From Brevibacterium sp. XM4083 (GTDB lineage Bacteria > Actinomycetota > Actinomycetes > Actinomycetales > Brevibacteriaceae): a stretch of DNA of 64,000 bases. The DNA lies in NCBI RefSeq assembly GCF_006489205.2, contig NZ_VFYR02000004.1:456101-520100 (forward strand), in the 5' to 3' direction. The notes beneath the pieces were generated by a model. The model did not search any database, was not told the origin of the DNA, and saw only the letters and a list, made by a program, of their open reading frames with translations. Below, piece by piece: positions 19,282-28,095 of this stretch; positions within the stretch are counted from its first letter, which is position 1, and every line of letters begins with the position of its first letter. A program made the translations under genes and the position numbers.

Positions 19282-20043
19282 ATGCCGAATCCCGAACCGA
19301 ACTACGTCCACCCCCGCAGCGCCGTCGCCGTGCGCCGCGCCGGAGCCAGGCTGAGCGCCGTGGACCCGCAGAACCCGCCGCACACCTTTGGGCCCTCCGG
19401 GGTCGTGCCCTCGCCGAAGGCGGCGCGCGGCATCATCGTCTACATCGGCCTCGACGAGTCGAAGGCCGCCGCGGACGGCACGAATCTCTCCGCGATCGCC
19501 GGTGAGCTCCAGGCGTACGCGAAGGAGCTCGCCTCCCAGGCCGAGACCCAGGCCGTCATCGCCCTGGCCCCGGAGGGCCGCGGCAGCGACATCGACGCCG
19601 TGCGCGCCGTCGCCAACGGCTCCCCCGCCGCGTCGGGAACCCCGGCCGGCACCCATGGCCCGGTGCGCTCGCGCATTCCCAACCGCATCCATCCGCCGGC
19701 CCTGCGCGAGACCGAGGCCGGTCCCGCCGAGCGTCTGCGCATCGACATCCCGCGCCGCGAGGTCCGCATCGACGGCGATCTCGTCGATGTCACGACGAAG
19801 GAGTTCGACCTCCTCGCCACCCTCGTCTCCCATGCCGATGAGACGCTGCCGCGCGAGGCCCTCATCGCCGCCGTGTGGTCGGGGGCCGAGGAACCGGACG
19901 AGCGCACCGTCGACGTCCACATCCGCCGTCTGCGCCGCCGCCTCGGCGAGCACTCCTCGGTCATCCGCACGATGCGCGGCGCCGGATACCGCTACGACAC
20001 ACATCCCGACGTCACCGTGTGGTCGGCCACCGCCCATCGGTGA
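19282..20043 (+). CDS. Winged-helix (OmpR/PhoB-type) transcriptional regulator without receiver domain
   Basis: A 253-aa protein whose C-terminal 90 residues form an OmpR/PhoB DNA-binding domain: DVTTKEFDLLATLV, ERTVDVHIRRLRRRLG and IRTMRGAGYRY. The N-terminal 150 residues are not a response-regulator receiver. There is no conserved Asp phosphorylation site, and the sequence is rich in Ala and Pro after a short hydrophobic strand (GIIVYIGLDES). It may therefore act without phosphorylation. AGAGGA lies five bases before the ATG. Its long upstream region carries direct and inverted repeats that suggest autoregulation. Confidence 0.85.
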   Translation: MPNPEPNYVHPRSAVAVRRAGARLSAVDPQNPPHTFGPSGVVPSPKAARGIIVYIGLDESKAAADGTNLSAIAGELQAYAKELASQAETQAVIALAPEGRGSDIDAVRAVANGSPAASGTPAGTHGPVRSRIPNRIHPPALRETEAGPAERLRIDIPRREVRIDGDLVDVTTKEFDLLATLVSHADETLPREALIAAVWSGAEEPDERTVDVHIRRLRRRLGEHSSVIRTMRGAGYRYDTHPDVTVWSATAHR

Positions 20044-20131
20044 GCCGGCCCATCGGTGAACGAGCACTGAGACGCACGTCGCACGACCCGCCCAGCAGGA
20101 GGCCAGGGTTCGCGGTTAAGATTCCTAATCG

Positions 20132-21073
20132 ATGAATCAGGCATATCCCAGGCCCGGGCGCGCACGGAAGTCCGCGAAGGGCATCACCGCACTCGTCGTC
20201 GGCCTTCTCTACGCCGCGTTCCTCGTCCTCCACGAGCTGGTGCCCGCCCGCGGCGGCATCGCCCTGCTCGTCGAGAGCGTCCTGCCGTGGACGGGGCTGA
20301 TCATCGGGCTCGTCCTGCTCATGATGCTCTTCCGGTTCTCCGTGCTCTCGGTCATCGGCGTGCTCGTCCCCGCGCTCGTGTGGGGCGTGATGTTCGGCGG
20401 ACCGCTCCTGCCGGGCCGCGATGCCGGCACCCCGGACCTCACCGTCGCCACGCAGAACGTCGGGGCCAGGCTGCCGGAGCCGACGGCCACGGCGCAGAAC
20501 ATCGTCGCCGCCGATCCCGACATCGTCACGATGCAGGAGCTCGCGTCTTTGTCCGGGCAGATCATCCAGGACGAGCTCAACGCCTCGTTCGCCCACTCGG
20601 AGGTCGTCGACACCCTCGGGGTGTGGTCGAAGTGGCCGATGTCGACGCCGGAGGAGATCGACCTCGGGCTGCAGTGGCCGCGGGCCTTCGCGACGACGAT
20701 CGCCACCGATCACGGCGACATCAGGTTCTACGCCGTCCACATGCCCTCGGTGAGGCCTGGCCAGGAGGGGATGCGCAACGCAGCCCTGCGCCGTCTCTCG
20801 ACCGTCATCGAGGGCGATGACGCGGAGCAGATCATCGTCGCCGGCGACTTCAACACCGCCTCGACGGACCGGAACTTCGACGAGCTCGTCCCGCCGCTCA
20901 AGGACACCCGCGTCGAGGCGCGCGGGGGCTTCGGCTTCACGTGGCCGGCGCGGTTCCCCGTCACCCGCCTCGACCACATCCTCTACCGCGGGTTCACCGC
21001 GACCTCGGACAGGGTCCTCGGCGAGGGCACGAGCGACCACCGCGCGGTCATCGCCGGACTCGATCTCGCCTGA
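20132..21073 (+). CDS. Membrane-anchored endonuclease/exonuclease/phosphatase (EEP) family protein
   Basis: This 313-aa protein starts with three predicted membrane helices (about residues 18-36, 46-66 and 69-90), followed by an extracellular EEP domain from about residue 100. EEP signatures are TQNVGA, DPDIVTMQE, VAGDFNTAS, RLDHILY and the final TSDHRAVIAGL. The substrate may be a phosphodiester, in nucleic acid or lipid, outside the membrane; the exact one is unknown. A -10 TAAGAT ends nine bases before the ATG, so the leader is very short. Confidence 0.85.
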   Translation: MNQAYPRPGRARKSAKGITALVVGLLYAAFLVLHELVPARGGIALLVESVLPWTGLIIGLVLLMMLFRFSVLSVIGVLVPALVWGVMFGGPLLPGRDAGTPDLTVATQNVGARLPEPTATAQNIVAADPDIVTMQELASLSGQIIQDELNASFAHSEVVDTLGVWSKWPMSTPEEIDLGLQWPRAFATTIATDHGDIRFYAVHMPSVRPGQEGMRNAALRRLSTVIEGDDAEQIIVAGDFNTASTDRNFDELVPPLKDTRVEARGGFGFTWPARFPVTRLDHILYRGFTATSDRVLGEGTSDHRAVIAGLDLA

Positions 21074-21103
21074 GACTCGATCTCGCCTCACCGGCGCGCG
21101 GGC

Positions 21104-22294
21104 TCAGCTCGTGCACTGTCCCGTCGGCACCGGGGTCGTGTTCGCCACGCCGGCCTGGAGTTCGTCGCGGATCTCGGCGCGGGTGAGCGCGTAGCCGGTC
21201 TCCTCATCCGTGGCCGAGCGGGCGAAGACCATGCCGACGACGTTGCCGCCGGAGTCGATGAGCGGTCCCCCGGAATTGCCCTCGCGGACGATGCCGCGCA
21301 GCGAGTAGACGTCACGCACGACGCTGCTCTGGTCGTAGATGTCGAGGCCGCGGGCGTTGATCTGCTCGCGCACGCGGGTCGGGGAGATCGTGTAGGGCCC
21401 GTTGGCGGGGAATCCGACGACGACGGAGTCGTCCCCGGGTCCGAGCGGACTGCCGAACTCGAGGGCGGGAGCATCGAGTTCGGGGACCCGGAGGACGGCG
21501 ACGTCGGCTTCCGGATCGAATTCGACGACCTCGGCGGAATAGGGGCGCCCGGTCCCGCCGACCTGGACGGCGAGACTCGTCGATCCGGCGATGACGTGGG
21601 CGTTCGTCGCCACGAGGCCGTCGTCGTAGACGAAGCCGGAGCCCTCGGAGCCGGCCCGACACGTCGTCGTCGTGGTCGTGATCTTCACGACCGACTCCTC
21701 AACGCTGCGACCGACCTCGACCATGTCGGCGTCGGGTTCGCCGACCCCGCGGATCTCCTCGGTCTGCCCGGAGAAGACCTGCGGGAAGCCCGTGGCGCGC
21801 AGGGTCGAGGCGAGATCGCCGAGCGCGCTCTGCGAGGAGTACGGGATCGTCCGGTCGATCGCGGCGATGACCCCGGAATCGGCGACCCACTGGTTGGGCC
21901 CCACCAGCGGGGTGGCGCGGATGAAGCCGGCGGCGAGCCAGACGACGAGGACGTAGACGACGCCGGCGGTCACGGTGCCCCCGATCGCGTCGATGCCCCG
22001 TCCGAGCTCGGAGTCCATGGCGCGTTTGATCCACGTGCCGATCCCGTTGCCGGCGAAGGCGAAGAGGACGCTGAGCACGAGCGGCATCGCCGCGAGCAGC
22101 GCGACGACGCCGGGATTGCCCATCGCCGAGGTGCCGGCGGAGAGGTTCTCGACGAGCGGGGAGAGCAGTCGTCCGGCGATCCATCCGACGACGAAGCCGA
22201 CGACCGTGCACAGCCCGACGACGAAGCCCTGCCGGAACCCGGCGAAGAGGGCGCCGATGCCGAGGAGGACGATGATGATGTCGACGATGATCAC
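21104..22294 (-). CDS. marP: MarP-like periplasmic serine protease
   Basis: This 396-aa protein combines a four-helix CvpA-like membrane domain (about residues 1-130) with an extracytoplasmic trypsin-like domain (195-390). The triad is His233 (ATNAHVIAG), Asp264 (DVAVLRV) and Ser341 (EGNSGGPL). Cys212 and Cys394 match the disulfide pair of Mycobacterium tuberculosis MarP (Rv3671c), as do the triad positions within about two residues. MarP is needed for acid and oxidative stress survival there. Its ATGA overlaps the prsW stop, so the two proteases are co-expressed. Confidence 0.9.
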   Translation of the reverse strand: MIIVDIIIVLLGIGALFAGFRQGFVVGLCTVVGFVVGWIAGRLLSPLVENLSAGTSAMGNPGVVALLAAMPLVLSVLFAFAGNGIGTWIKRAMDSELGRGIDAIGGTVTAGVVYVLVVWLAAGFIRATPLVGPNQWVADSGVIAAIDRTIPYSSQSALGDLASTLRATGFPQVFSGQTEEIRGVGEPDADMVEVGRSVEESVVKITTTTTTCRAGSEGSGFVYDDGLVATNAHVIAGSTSLAVQVGGTGRPYSAEVVEFDPEADVAVLRVPELDAPALEFGSPLGPGDDSVVVGFPANGPYTISPTRVREQINARGLDIYDQSSVVRDVYSLRGIVREGNSGGPLIDSGGNVVGMVFARSATDEETGYALTRAEIRDELQAGVANTTPVPTGQCTS

Positions 22295-23895
22295 GACACG
22301 GCCTTCGCCTCGGCGCGGGAGGCGGACAGCAGCCGGTCGCGGGCACCGGCGAATTCGCGGAGCTCGAAGTTCTCGATCTCCTTCTCACGGCTGCCGCCGA
22401 TGCCGGCGAGCAGGCGCATGCGCGTCGTCGACAGCTTCCCGGCGAGCCGGATCATCGTCGCCATCTCCGCCTTGCCGCCGGGGAACGAACCAGCCCACCG
22501 GCGGCCGTACTTCCGGCCCTTCCACGTGCCGAGCATGTCCGCCTCGGCGTGGGAGAGCCACCCGGAGTTCGCGTAGTCGCCGAGCATGTTGAGCGTGTGG
22601 AGGCGCTCGCTGCGGCGCAGCAGCAGCCCGAGGACGACCCAGCAGGTCGTGAGGATGAAGCTCAGGACGATGAGTCCGACGATCTGGGCGATCGGGCTGA
22701 TGAGCTGGAGACCGGTCATCGACCCGTTCCAGATCGCGTGGAGGCACATGCCGATGAAGAGTCCGGGCAGCCACATGAGGACGACGGCCCACCACGGCCA
22801 TTTGCGGGCGGCGAAGCCGATCGTCACCCCCGCCCAGCTCGAGAACGCGGTGTGGAGCAGCGGCGAGCACAGGCAGCGGAGGACGAAGGTGATCCACAGC
22901 CCCGAGGTGCTCTCCTGCCACGCGGTGCCGAGGTAGAGGACGTTCTCGGTGAAGGCGAAGCCCGCGCCGATGAGGGCACCGTAGACGAGGCCGTCGAGGG
23001 GGCCTTCGAAGTGCCGGCGGGCGGCGAGGACGAGGACGACGAGGAGCGAGGTCTTCATCGTCTCCTCGACGATCGGGGCCTGCACGACGGTGGCGAAGAC
23101 GTCGGGCATCCCGCCGACCCCGACGAGGAAGAGGGCGACCTCGCTGACGAGGGAGACGAAGAGGGTGAGGATGACCGAGGCGACCGCACCCCAGAGGAGG
23201 CAGAGGCCGAGGAGGATCTTCGGCTGCGGCTTCCATCGGTCGAGCCACAGGACGTAGGCGATGATCGCGACGAGCGGGATCGCCGAGAGCCCGATGAGGG
23301 CGAAGAGCCTGGCCCCGAACTGGAAGCCGCCGGCGACGGCCATGACGAGGAGGCCGAAGACGAGGGCGCACACCGCGAAGATCGCGATCGCGAGGCGGAT
23401 GACGTTCGTCGTCGATCCGGGTTCCTCGGGCGGCTGAGTGCGGCGGACCGCTCCCGTCCACGGGGTCTCCGACACCCGGTGATCGGGGGTCTGCATGGAC
23501 GCGCGCACCCGCATCTCCTGTGTCACGGTCGGGGCGAAGCGCGGCTGTTCGTAGACTCGGCGGGGCCCCTGCCCCGGGTGCGGGATCCCCGGCTGCGAGT
23601 CGACCGGCCGTCCGTGGTGGACCGGGGGGCCGGGATAGACGGGTCGACCGGCAGGATCGCCGCGGCGCTGCTGCGGTCGTCGGGTCTGCTCCTCCTGCGG
23701 ACGCGGGCGGAAGCGCTCATCGCTGCGCCGCGGATCGACCTGGGGAGGCCGGACGAACCCGGGTGGCCCTGCCATGGGCGGCCGTCCCGGGAACTGCTGC
23801 GGGCCCATCGCCTGCCGCGGTCCGGGCTGCGGGTTCCCGTGCGGGCCGGGGCCCTGGTTCGGGCCCGCCTGTCTTGGGCCGACCTGTTCCGACAT
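22291..23895 (-). CDS. PrsW-type intramembrane metalloprotease
   Basis: A 534-aa protein with a Pro/Gly/Gln-rich cytoplasmic N-terminus of about 150 residues, then some eight to nine membrane helices. PrsW-family metal residues appear in APIVEETMKTSL, FAFTENVLYLG and LLHTAFSSWAG. PrsW in Bacillus does site-1 cleavage of anti-sigma factor RsiW; family members cleave membrane proteins. The ATG at 23895 has GGAGAAGGA upstream. It is translationally coupled to marP, suggesting a shared envelope-stress role (inference). The C-terminal 100 residues after the last helix are unassigned. Confidence 0.87.
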   Translation of the reverse strand: MSEQVGPRQAGPNQGPGPHGNPQPGPRQAMGPQQFPGRPPMAGPPGFVRPPQVDPRRSDERFRPRPQEEQTRRPQQRRGDPAGRPVYPGPPVHHGRPVDSQPGIPHPGQGPRRVYEQPRFAPTVTQEMRVRASMQTPDHRVSETPWTGAVRRTQPPEEPGSTTNVIRLAIAIFAVCALVFGLLVMAVAGGFQFGARLFALIGLSAIPLVAIIAYVLWLDRWKPQPKILLGLCLLWGAVASVILTLFVSLVSEVALFLVGVGGMPDVFATVVQAPIVEETMKTSLLVVLVLAARRHFEGPLDGLVYGALIGAGFAFTENVLYLGTAWQESTSGLWITFVLRCLCSPLLHTAFSSWAGVTIGFAARKWPWWAVVLMWLPGLFIGMCLHAIWNGSMTGLQLISPIAQIVGLIVLSFILTTCWVVLGLLLRRSERLHTLNMLGDYANSGWLSHAEADMLGTWKGRKYGRRWAGSFPGGKAEMATMIRLAGKLSTTRMRLLAGIGGSREKEIENFELREFAGARDRLLSASRAEAKAVS

Positions 23896-24264
23896 AGTCC
23901 GTCCTTCTCCATGGGGCGCTCGAAGCCGCTGTTCAGAGCGTTGACTGCCCCATCAGTCTACGGTCGAACACTGACACGCACCCTAAAGCGACGTGTCCGT
24001 TCAGCAACAGCCGACACCGGCCACTTGCGTGCATCTGACTGTGGATTCCCGGCGCCGAGGCGGGGCGGCCGGGCCGTGGTCGCCGCCCGGTTCCGCGGGG
24101 CGAGGAGCCCGCGGGCCGCATCCTGCCGCGCCGCCGACTCGTGTCCCCAACTGTGAACGTGACTTGTCCGCTCGCGCTCGTTCTCCTGTGGACGCCGGCA
24201 CCGGTTTCCACAGGGGCTTGCCGGGGTCTGGTCAGGACTCTGTCGTGCGGCGTCCAATCGGGGC
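23896..24264. other. Intergenic region between prsW and the surface protein
   Basis: This 369-bp divergent region should hold promoters for the prsW-marP pair and for the surface-protein gene. I found no convincing ORF, RNA or repeat in it. Confidence 0.4.
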
Positions 24265-26136
24265 ATGAAAACTCGCAGACGACTCACGCCCCGATCCGCC
24301 CTCGTCCTCCTCATCGTCGCCGTCCTCTCGTGCGCCGGGCTCTCCCCCGGGCCCGCGCACGGGGCGACGGCCGAGCTCGGCGAGGTGCCGATGCTCAGCA
24401 GCGCCGACGCCTACGGTCCCGGAATCTGGCACGAAGCGCCCGAGGGGAAGACCTGGTACGGGGCGTATCGGACGTTCCCCGACACGTTCGCGTACTGCAT
24501 CGACGCGGGAAAGCAGTCGCCGCTGCCGGAGTACTTCGCCGACGCGACGGCGCAGGAGGTCACGGCACCGGTCACGGCGTGGGCCCTGGCAACGTACGCG
24601 GATTCGCCGGATCCCGATGTGCAGGCGGCGCTGAGCGCGATCGCCCGGGCCGATGAGCGCATCGACCACGATCACACGGTCCCGCCGCAGGAGCCGGGCG
24701 AACTCGGTGCGGCGTTCGAGGGGGCCGCCGAGCAGTACGAGGCGATCACGGCCGAGGCGACGAGGCTGGCGGGACCCTACACGCTGACCGTCGCGCTCGA
24801 GCCGGTCCTCGACATCCCCGTCCTCGAACCCTATGCCGCGAACGAGGGCGACTTCGCTCGCGCCCCCGCAGACCCGACGCCGTCGTTCCCGACGACGAAC
24901 CGGGTCACGCTCACCGCCGCCCTGACGACGGCGTCGGGGACCGCGGTGCCCGATGTGCCGATCACGCTCGAGGTCACCGGCGCCGATGGCCCGGCGAGTC
25001 TGACGAGCGGGACGGCTCCGGCGACGACGACGCTGACCGCCGAGGGTCCGGGCACGGTGAGGGTGAGCGCCTCGGCGAGCGTCGCCCCGGACACCGTCGC
25101 CCTCTGGGAGCCGACGTCGGGCACCCGGGTGCAGCGGGTCATCACGCCGGGCGAACCCGTCACGCTCACCGACTCCGCCGAGGTCGACCTCACCTCGCAG
25201 CCGCGGGTGGTCACGGAGATCTCGGAGGTCAACCCCTCCCCCGGGGACACGGTCACCGACACGTTCACCGTGTCCGGTCTCATCGGCGACCACACCGTCG
25301 ACGTCGTCCATGAGCTGTGGGCGACGACGTCGAAGCCGGAGGTGGGGAAGCGGAACGACGACGCCGAGGTGGTCGGATCCGTGACCTCGAAGGATGTCGG
25401 CAACGGCACCCACGAGTCCCCCGGCATCCGGATCCCCGCGGACTTCCGCGGGTGGGTGTACTTCACCGAGACGATCGCCGCCGACGACTCGACGAGGGAG
25501 TGGACGGGCATCCACGGCCAGCCGAAGGAGACGGGCTTCACCCCGTGGACCCCGACGGCGCAGACGCAGGCCCGGCTCGACGGCGACACCGTCAGCGACG
25601 AGGTCGCGGTGAGCGGGCTGCGGCCTGGCGCCGAGGCGAGGCTGACGGTCACGGCCTATCGCACCGACGACGAACCGGAGCAGTCGGCGACGCCGTCGGG
25701 CACCGAGATCGCCGCCCAGGACATCACCGTCGTCGCCGATCAGGAGGGCAGCGCGACGGTGAGCACGGAGCCGATCGACATGCCCGTCGGCTGGGTGACG
25801 TTCGTGACGACGATCGCCGAGGACGACGTCCACCGGGGCTGGACGAGCGAATGGGGCATCCCCGCCGAGACCGTGGAACGGGTGGCGGAGGGCACCGCGA
25901 GTCCTCCCCCGACCGCGCCCTCGCCGCCGGAGCAGCCGGCGCCGCCGGAGGAACCCGCGCCTCCGGAGGAACCCGCGCCTCCGACTCCGGTCGCAGACCG
26001 GCCTCAGGCCCCAGGGCCAGCCTCAGAGCTGCCGCGCACGGGAGCGGCCGGCCACGGCATGCTCATCGGCGCCGGCATCGTCCTCATCGGGGTGGGAGCG
26101 GCGACGCTGCTCGTCACCGGTCGGCGGAGACGATGA
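24265..26136 (+). CDS. LPRTG-anchored cell-surface protein
   Basis: A 623-aa sortase substrate. A signal peptide with RRR and a hydrophobic core ends near residue 33 (PAHGA). A domain with FAYCIDAGK (Cys78) and VQAAL (Gln120) resembles the start of thioester or related surface domains, but the Cys-Gln spacing is short. Two related beta-rich repeats follow, each with GWV(Y/T)F..TIA.DD and a later conserved Trp (about residues 315-430 and 430-540). A proline-rich spacer with PAPPEE repeats leads to LPRTG at about 589, a membrane helix and a RRRR tail. The ligand is unknown. It converges on the tandem-MerR gene with a 23-bp overlap. Confidence 0.8.
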   Translation: MKTRRRLTPRSALVLLIVAVLSCAGLSPGPAHGATAELGEVPMLSSADAYGPGIWHEAPEGKTWYGAYRTFPDTFAYCIDAGKQSPLPEYFADATAQEVTAPVTAWALATYADSPDPDVQAALSAIARADERIDHDHTVPPQEPGELGAAFEGAAEQYEAITAEATRLAGPYTLTVALEPVLDIPVLEPYAANEGDFARAPADPTPSFPTTNRVTLTAALTTASGTAVPDVPITLEVTGADGPASLTSGTAPATTTLTAEGPGTVRVSASASVAPDTVALWEPTSGTRVQRVITPGEPVTLTDSAEVDLTSQPRVVTEISEVNPSPGDTVTDTFTVSGLIGDHTVDVVHELWATTSKPEVGKRNDDAEVVGSVTSKDVGNGTHESPGIRIPADFRGWVYFTETIAADDSTREWTGIHGQPKETGFTPWTPTAQTQARLDGDTVSDEVAVSGLRPGAEARLTVTAYRTDDEPEQSATPSGTEIAAQDITVVADQEGSATVSTEPIDMPVGWVTFVTTIAEDDVHRGWTSEWGIPAETVERVAEGTASPPPTAPSPPEQPAPPEEPAPPEEPAPPTPVADRPQAPGPASELPRTGAAGHGMLIGAGIVLIGVGAATLLVTGRRRR

Positions 26137-26809
26137 GGCCACCGGCGCGGAAGAGGTCGCGGAGGCGAGCCTCGATCGAGGCGGTGCGCTCGTCCAGCGC
26201 GGTCAGGGATGCCCCGGCATCGCCGAGGTCGCGGAGGGCGCCCAGTGCCTGACGCACCTCGGGGATCCGGTAGCCCCCGGCGCGAAGGGCGGCGGTGATC
26301 CTCGCATCACGGATCGCGAGACTCCGATAGAGACGGGCCCGGACACCGCCGGAAACGACCCGCTCGGGGTCGATGAGGCCCTCGGACTCCCAGAACCGCA
26401 GCGTCGACGCCGGCACCCCCAGTGCCTGAGAGAGCTCGGTGATGGTCATCGGATCCTCGCCGCCCGTGTCCGCTGCCACTGTGAGGAGGGCGTCTCGAGC
26501 TGCGAGCACCTGCTTCCGCTCGGCGTCGAGTGACGCGGCGTGCTCGCCCAGTGCCGCGGCGATGTCCACCTCAGATGTCCGGTCGCGCCGCATCATCAGC
26601 GCGGCGGCGTCGACCGGTCCGATCGCTGCCGCAAGAAGCCGGTAGGCACCGAGCGCGCGCAGGTGAACCTCGGTGAAGGTCCGGTAGCCGTTGGGCCGGC
26701 GCTCAGCCGCTGGGATCACCCCGATCGTCTCGAGGCGACGCACCTGCTGGACGGAGCACCCCGAGATCTCGGCCACCTCGGCGGTGGAGAGCGGTCTGTC
26801 CATGGTCAC
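26114..26809 (-). CDS. Tandem MerR-type transcriptional regulator
   Basis: A 231-aa protein with two MerR helix-turn-helix modules in one chain. The first, residues about 6-70, has TAEVAEISGCSVQQVRRLE and RRPNGYR. The second, about 120-190, has TITELSQALGVPASTLRFWE and RARLYR. A linker helix of about 45 residues separates them. Usual MerR proteins have one module and dimerise. Its 3' end overlaps the surface-protein gene and it diverges from a DUF6194 gene, which it may control. No metal-binding cysteines are evident. Confidence 0.85.
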   Translation of the reverse strand: MTMDRPLSTAEVAEISGCSVQQVRRLETIGVIPAAERRPNGYRTFTEVHLRALGAYRLLAAAIGPVDAAALMMRRDRTSEVDIAAALGEHAASLDAERKQVLAARDALLTVAADTGGEDPMTITELSQALGVPASTLRFWESEGLIDPERVVSGGVRARLYRSLAIRDARITAALRAGGYRIPEVRQALGALRDLGDAGASLTALDERTASIEARLRDLFRAGGLIVSADR

Positions 26810-26838
26810 CCCATTCGACCTCGCAAACCCGACATAAG

Positions 26839-26858
26839 CACTTCAAGGACACACTTCA
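26839..26858. repeat. CACTTCA direct repeat in the MerR/DUF6194 promoter region
   Basis: CACTTCA occurs at 26839-26845 and 26852-26858, a 13-bp period, within the 52-bp divergent region. It could be the site of the tandem MerR protein, but the second copy also overlaps the DUF6194 translation start region. Confidence 0.3.
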
Positions 26859-26861
26859 CCC

Positions 26862-27302
26862 ATGAGTATGCACGATCTGCTTGAGACGATTCGCACGTTC
26901 GACGGAGTGCTCGAAGTGGCCCCCTCTGCCGGCGGCCCGTACCCCGAGATCTCGTGGGGCGATCACTACTTCTACTACGCCCCGGACGGCGTGATCCCCC
27001 ACCGAGTCCAGCCCTACGCCACGGTCGTGACGAAGGACTATCCCGACGACACGGCGTCACAGCTGCAAGGTCCCGACCGGTGGAGGGTCAACATCCACAT
27101 CGGTCGGGACCGCGCCAGGCGCCTCCTCGGCGACGGCGGCGACTGGGACTTCGCAGCGACCGACACGCTCCTCCCCCACCCGCTCTACGGCAGGCAGGGA
27201 TGGATCGCCGTCGTGACTCCCGGTCAGCGCACGACGGCAGCGGTCGTCGAACTCCTCGACGCCGCTCACCGAGAGGCGAAGCACCGGTGGGATCGCCGCT
27301 GA
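26862..27302 (+). CDS. DUF6194 family protein
   Basis: A 146-aa cytosolic protein without membrane segments. Blocks such as YPEISWGDHYFYY, RVNIHIGRDR, ATDTLLPHPLYG and WIAVVTPG are typical of the DUF6194 family as I recognise it; the function is unknown. The pattern of a substrate-like pocket with conserved Trp and His recalls YjbR-like proteins. It diverges from the tandem MerR gene and ends one base before the convergent hpaI. Confidence 0.7.
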   Translation: MSMHDLLETIRTFDGVLEVAPSAGGPYPEISWGDHYFYYAPDGVIPHRVQPYATVVTKDYPDDTASQLQGPDRWRVNIHIGRDRARRLLGDGGDWDFAATDTLLPHPLYGRQGWIAVVTPGQRTTAAVVELLDAAHREAKHRWDRR

Positions 27303-27303
27303 C

Positions 27304-28095
27304 TCAGTCCCGGCCGGACCACTCCTCAGCCCAGCGGCGGGCACCGGCGACGAGCAGGCTGACATCGGCGCCGACGAGGACGAAGGACGCCCCCGCATCG
27401 AGGTAGGCCCGCGCCTGCACCGGGTCGAAGGCGTTGACGCCGACGGGTTTGCCCGCCGCGCGCACCGCCTCGAAGGTCGCGCGCACCGCCGCGGTGACAT
27501 CGGGGTGCGTCTGCTGACCGAGCAGCCCCATCGAGGCGGCGAGGTCGGAGGGCCCGACGAAGACGGCGTCGACGCCGTCGACGGCGGCGATCGCCGCGGC
27601 GTTCTCCACGGCCGTGGCCGACTCGATCTGCACGGTCAGGGACACGAGCTCGGCCGCCCGGGTGAGATAGTCGGGCACGGTGTTCCAGCGCGACGCCCGC
27701 GCCAGGGCGGAGCCGACCCCGCGGACCCCGGCAGGCGGGTAGCGCACGGCCCGGGCCGCCTCCTCGGCGTCGGCGACGGTGTCGACCATCGGCACGAGGA
27801 GGTTCTGGGCGCCGAGGTCGAGGTGCTGCTTGATGAGCACCCGATCGCACACGGGAACGCGGACGACGGGGGTGGCCGGATAGCCGTTCATCGCCTGGAG
27901 CAGGCGGGTCGTCGTCTCGAGCCCGATCGGCGAGTGCTCACCGTCGATGAGCACCCAGTCGAGCCCGGAGGACGCGGCGATCTCAGCGGCCACGGGCGAC
28001 CCCGAGCTCACCCACATCCCCGCGAGGTGGTCACCGTCGGTGCGCCCGCGGAGCCGGTCGGCGAACGTCGGCGGCAGGTCTAGGCGAAACGGCAT
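27304..28095 (-). CDS. hpaI: 4-hydroxy-2-oxoheptane-1,7-dioate aldolase
   Basis: A 263-aa class II pyruvate aldolase of the HpcH/HpaI family. It splits 4-hydroxy-2-oxoheptanedioate into pyruvate and succinate semialdehyde, the last step of homoprotocatechuate degradation. The metal and substrate motifs LIDGEHSP, VRVP, QIESATAVEN and VFVGPSDLAASMG are present. ATG at 28095 overlaps the hpaH stop by 16 bases. It is last in the leftward hpa operon. Confidence 0.93.
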   Translation of the reverse strand: MPFRLDLPPTFADRLRGRTDGDHLAGMWVSSGSPVAAEIAASSGLDWVLIDGEHSPIGLETTTRLLQAMNGYPATPVVRVPVCDRVLIKQHLDLGAQNLLVPMVDTVADAEEAARAVRYPPAGVRGVGSALARASRWNTVPDYLTRAAELVSLTVQIESATAVENAAAIAAVDGVDAVFVGPSDLAASMGLLGQQTHPDVTAAVRATFEAVRAAGKPVGVNAFDPVQARAYLDAGASFVLVGADVSLLVAGARRWAEEWSGRD

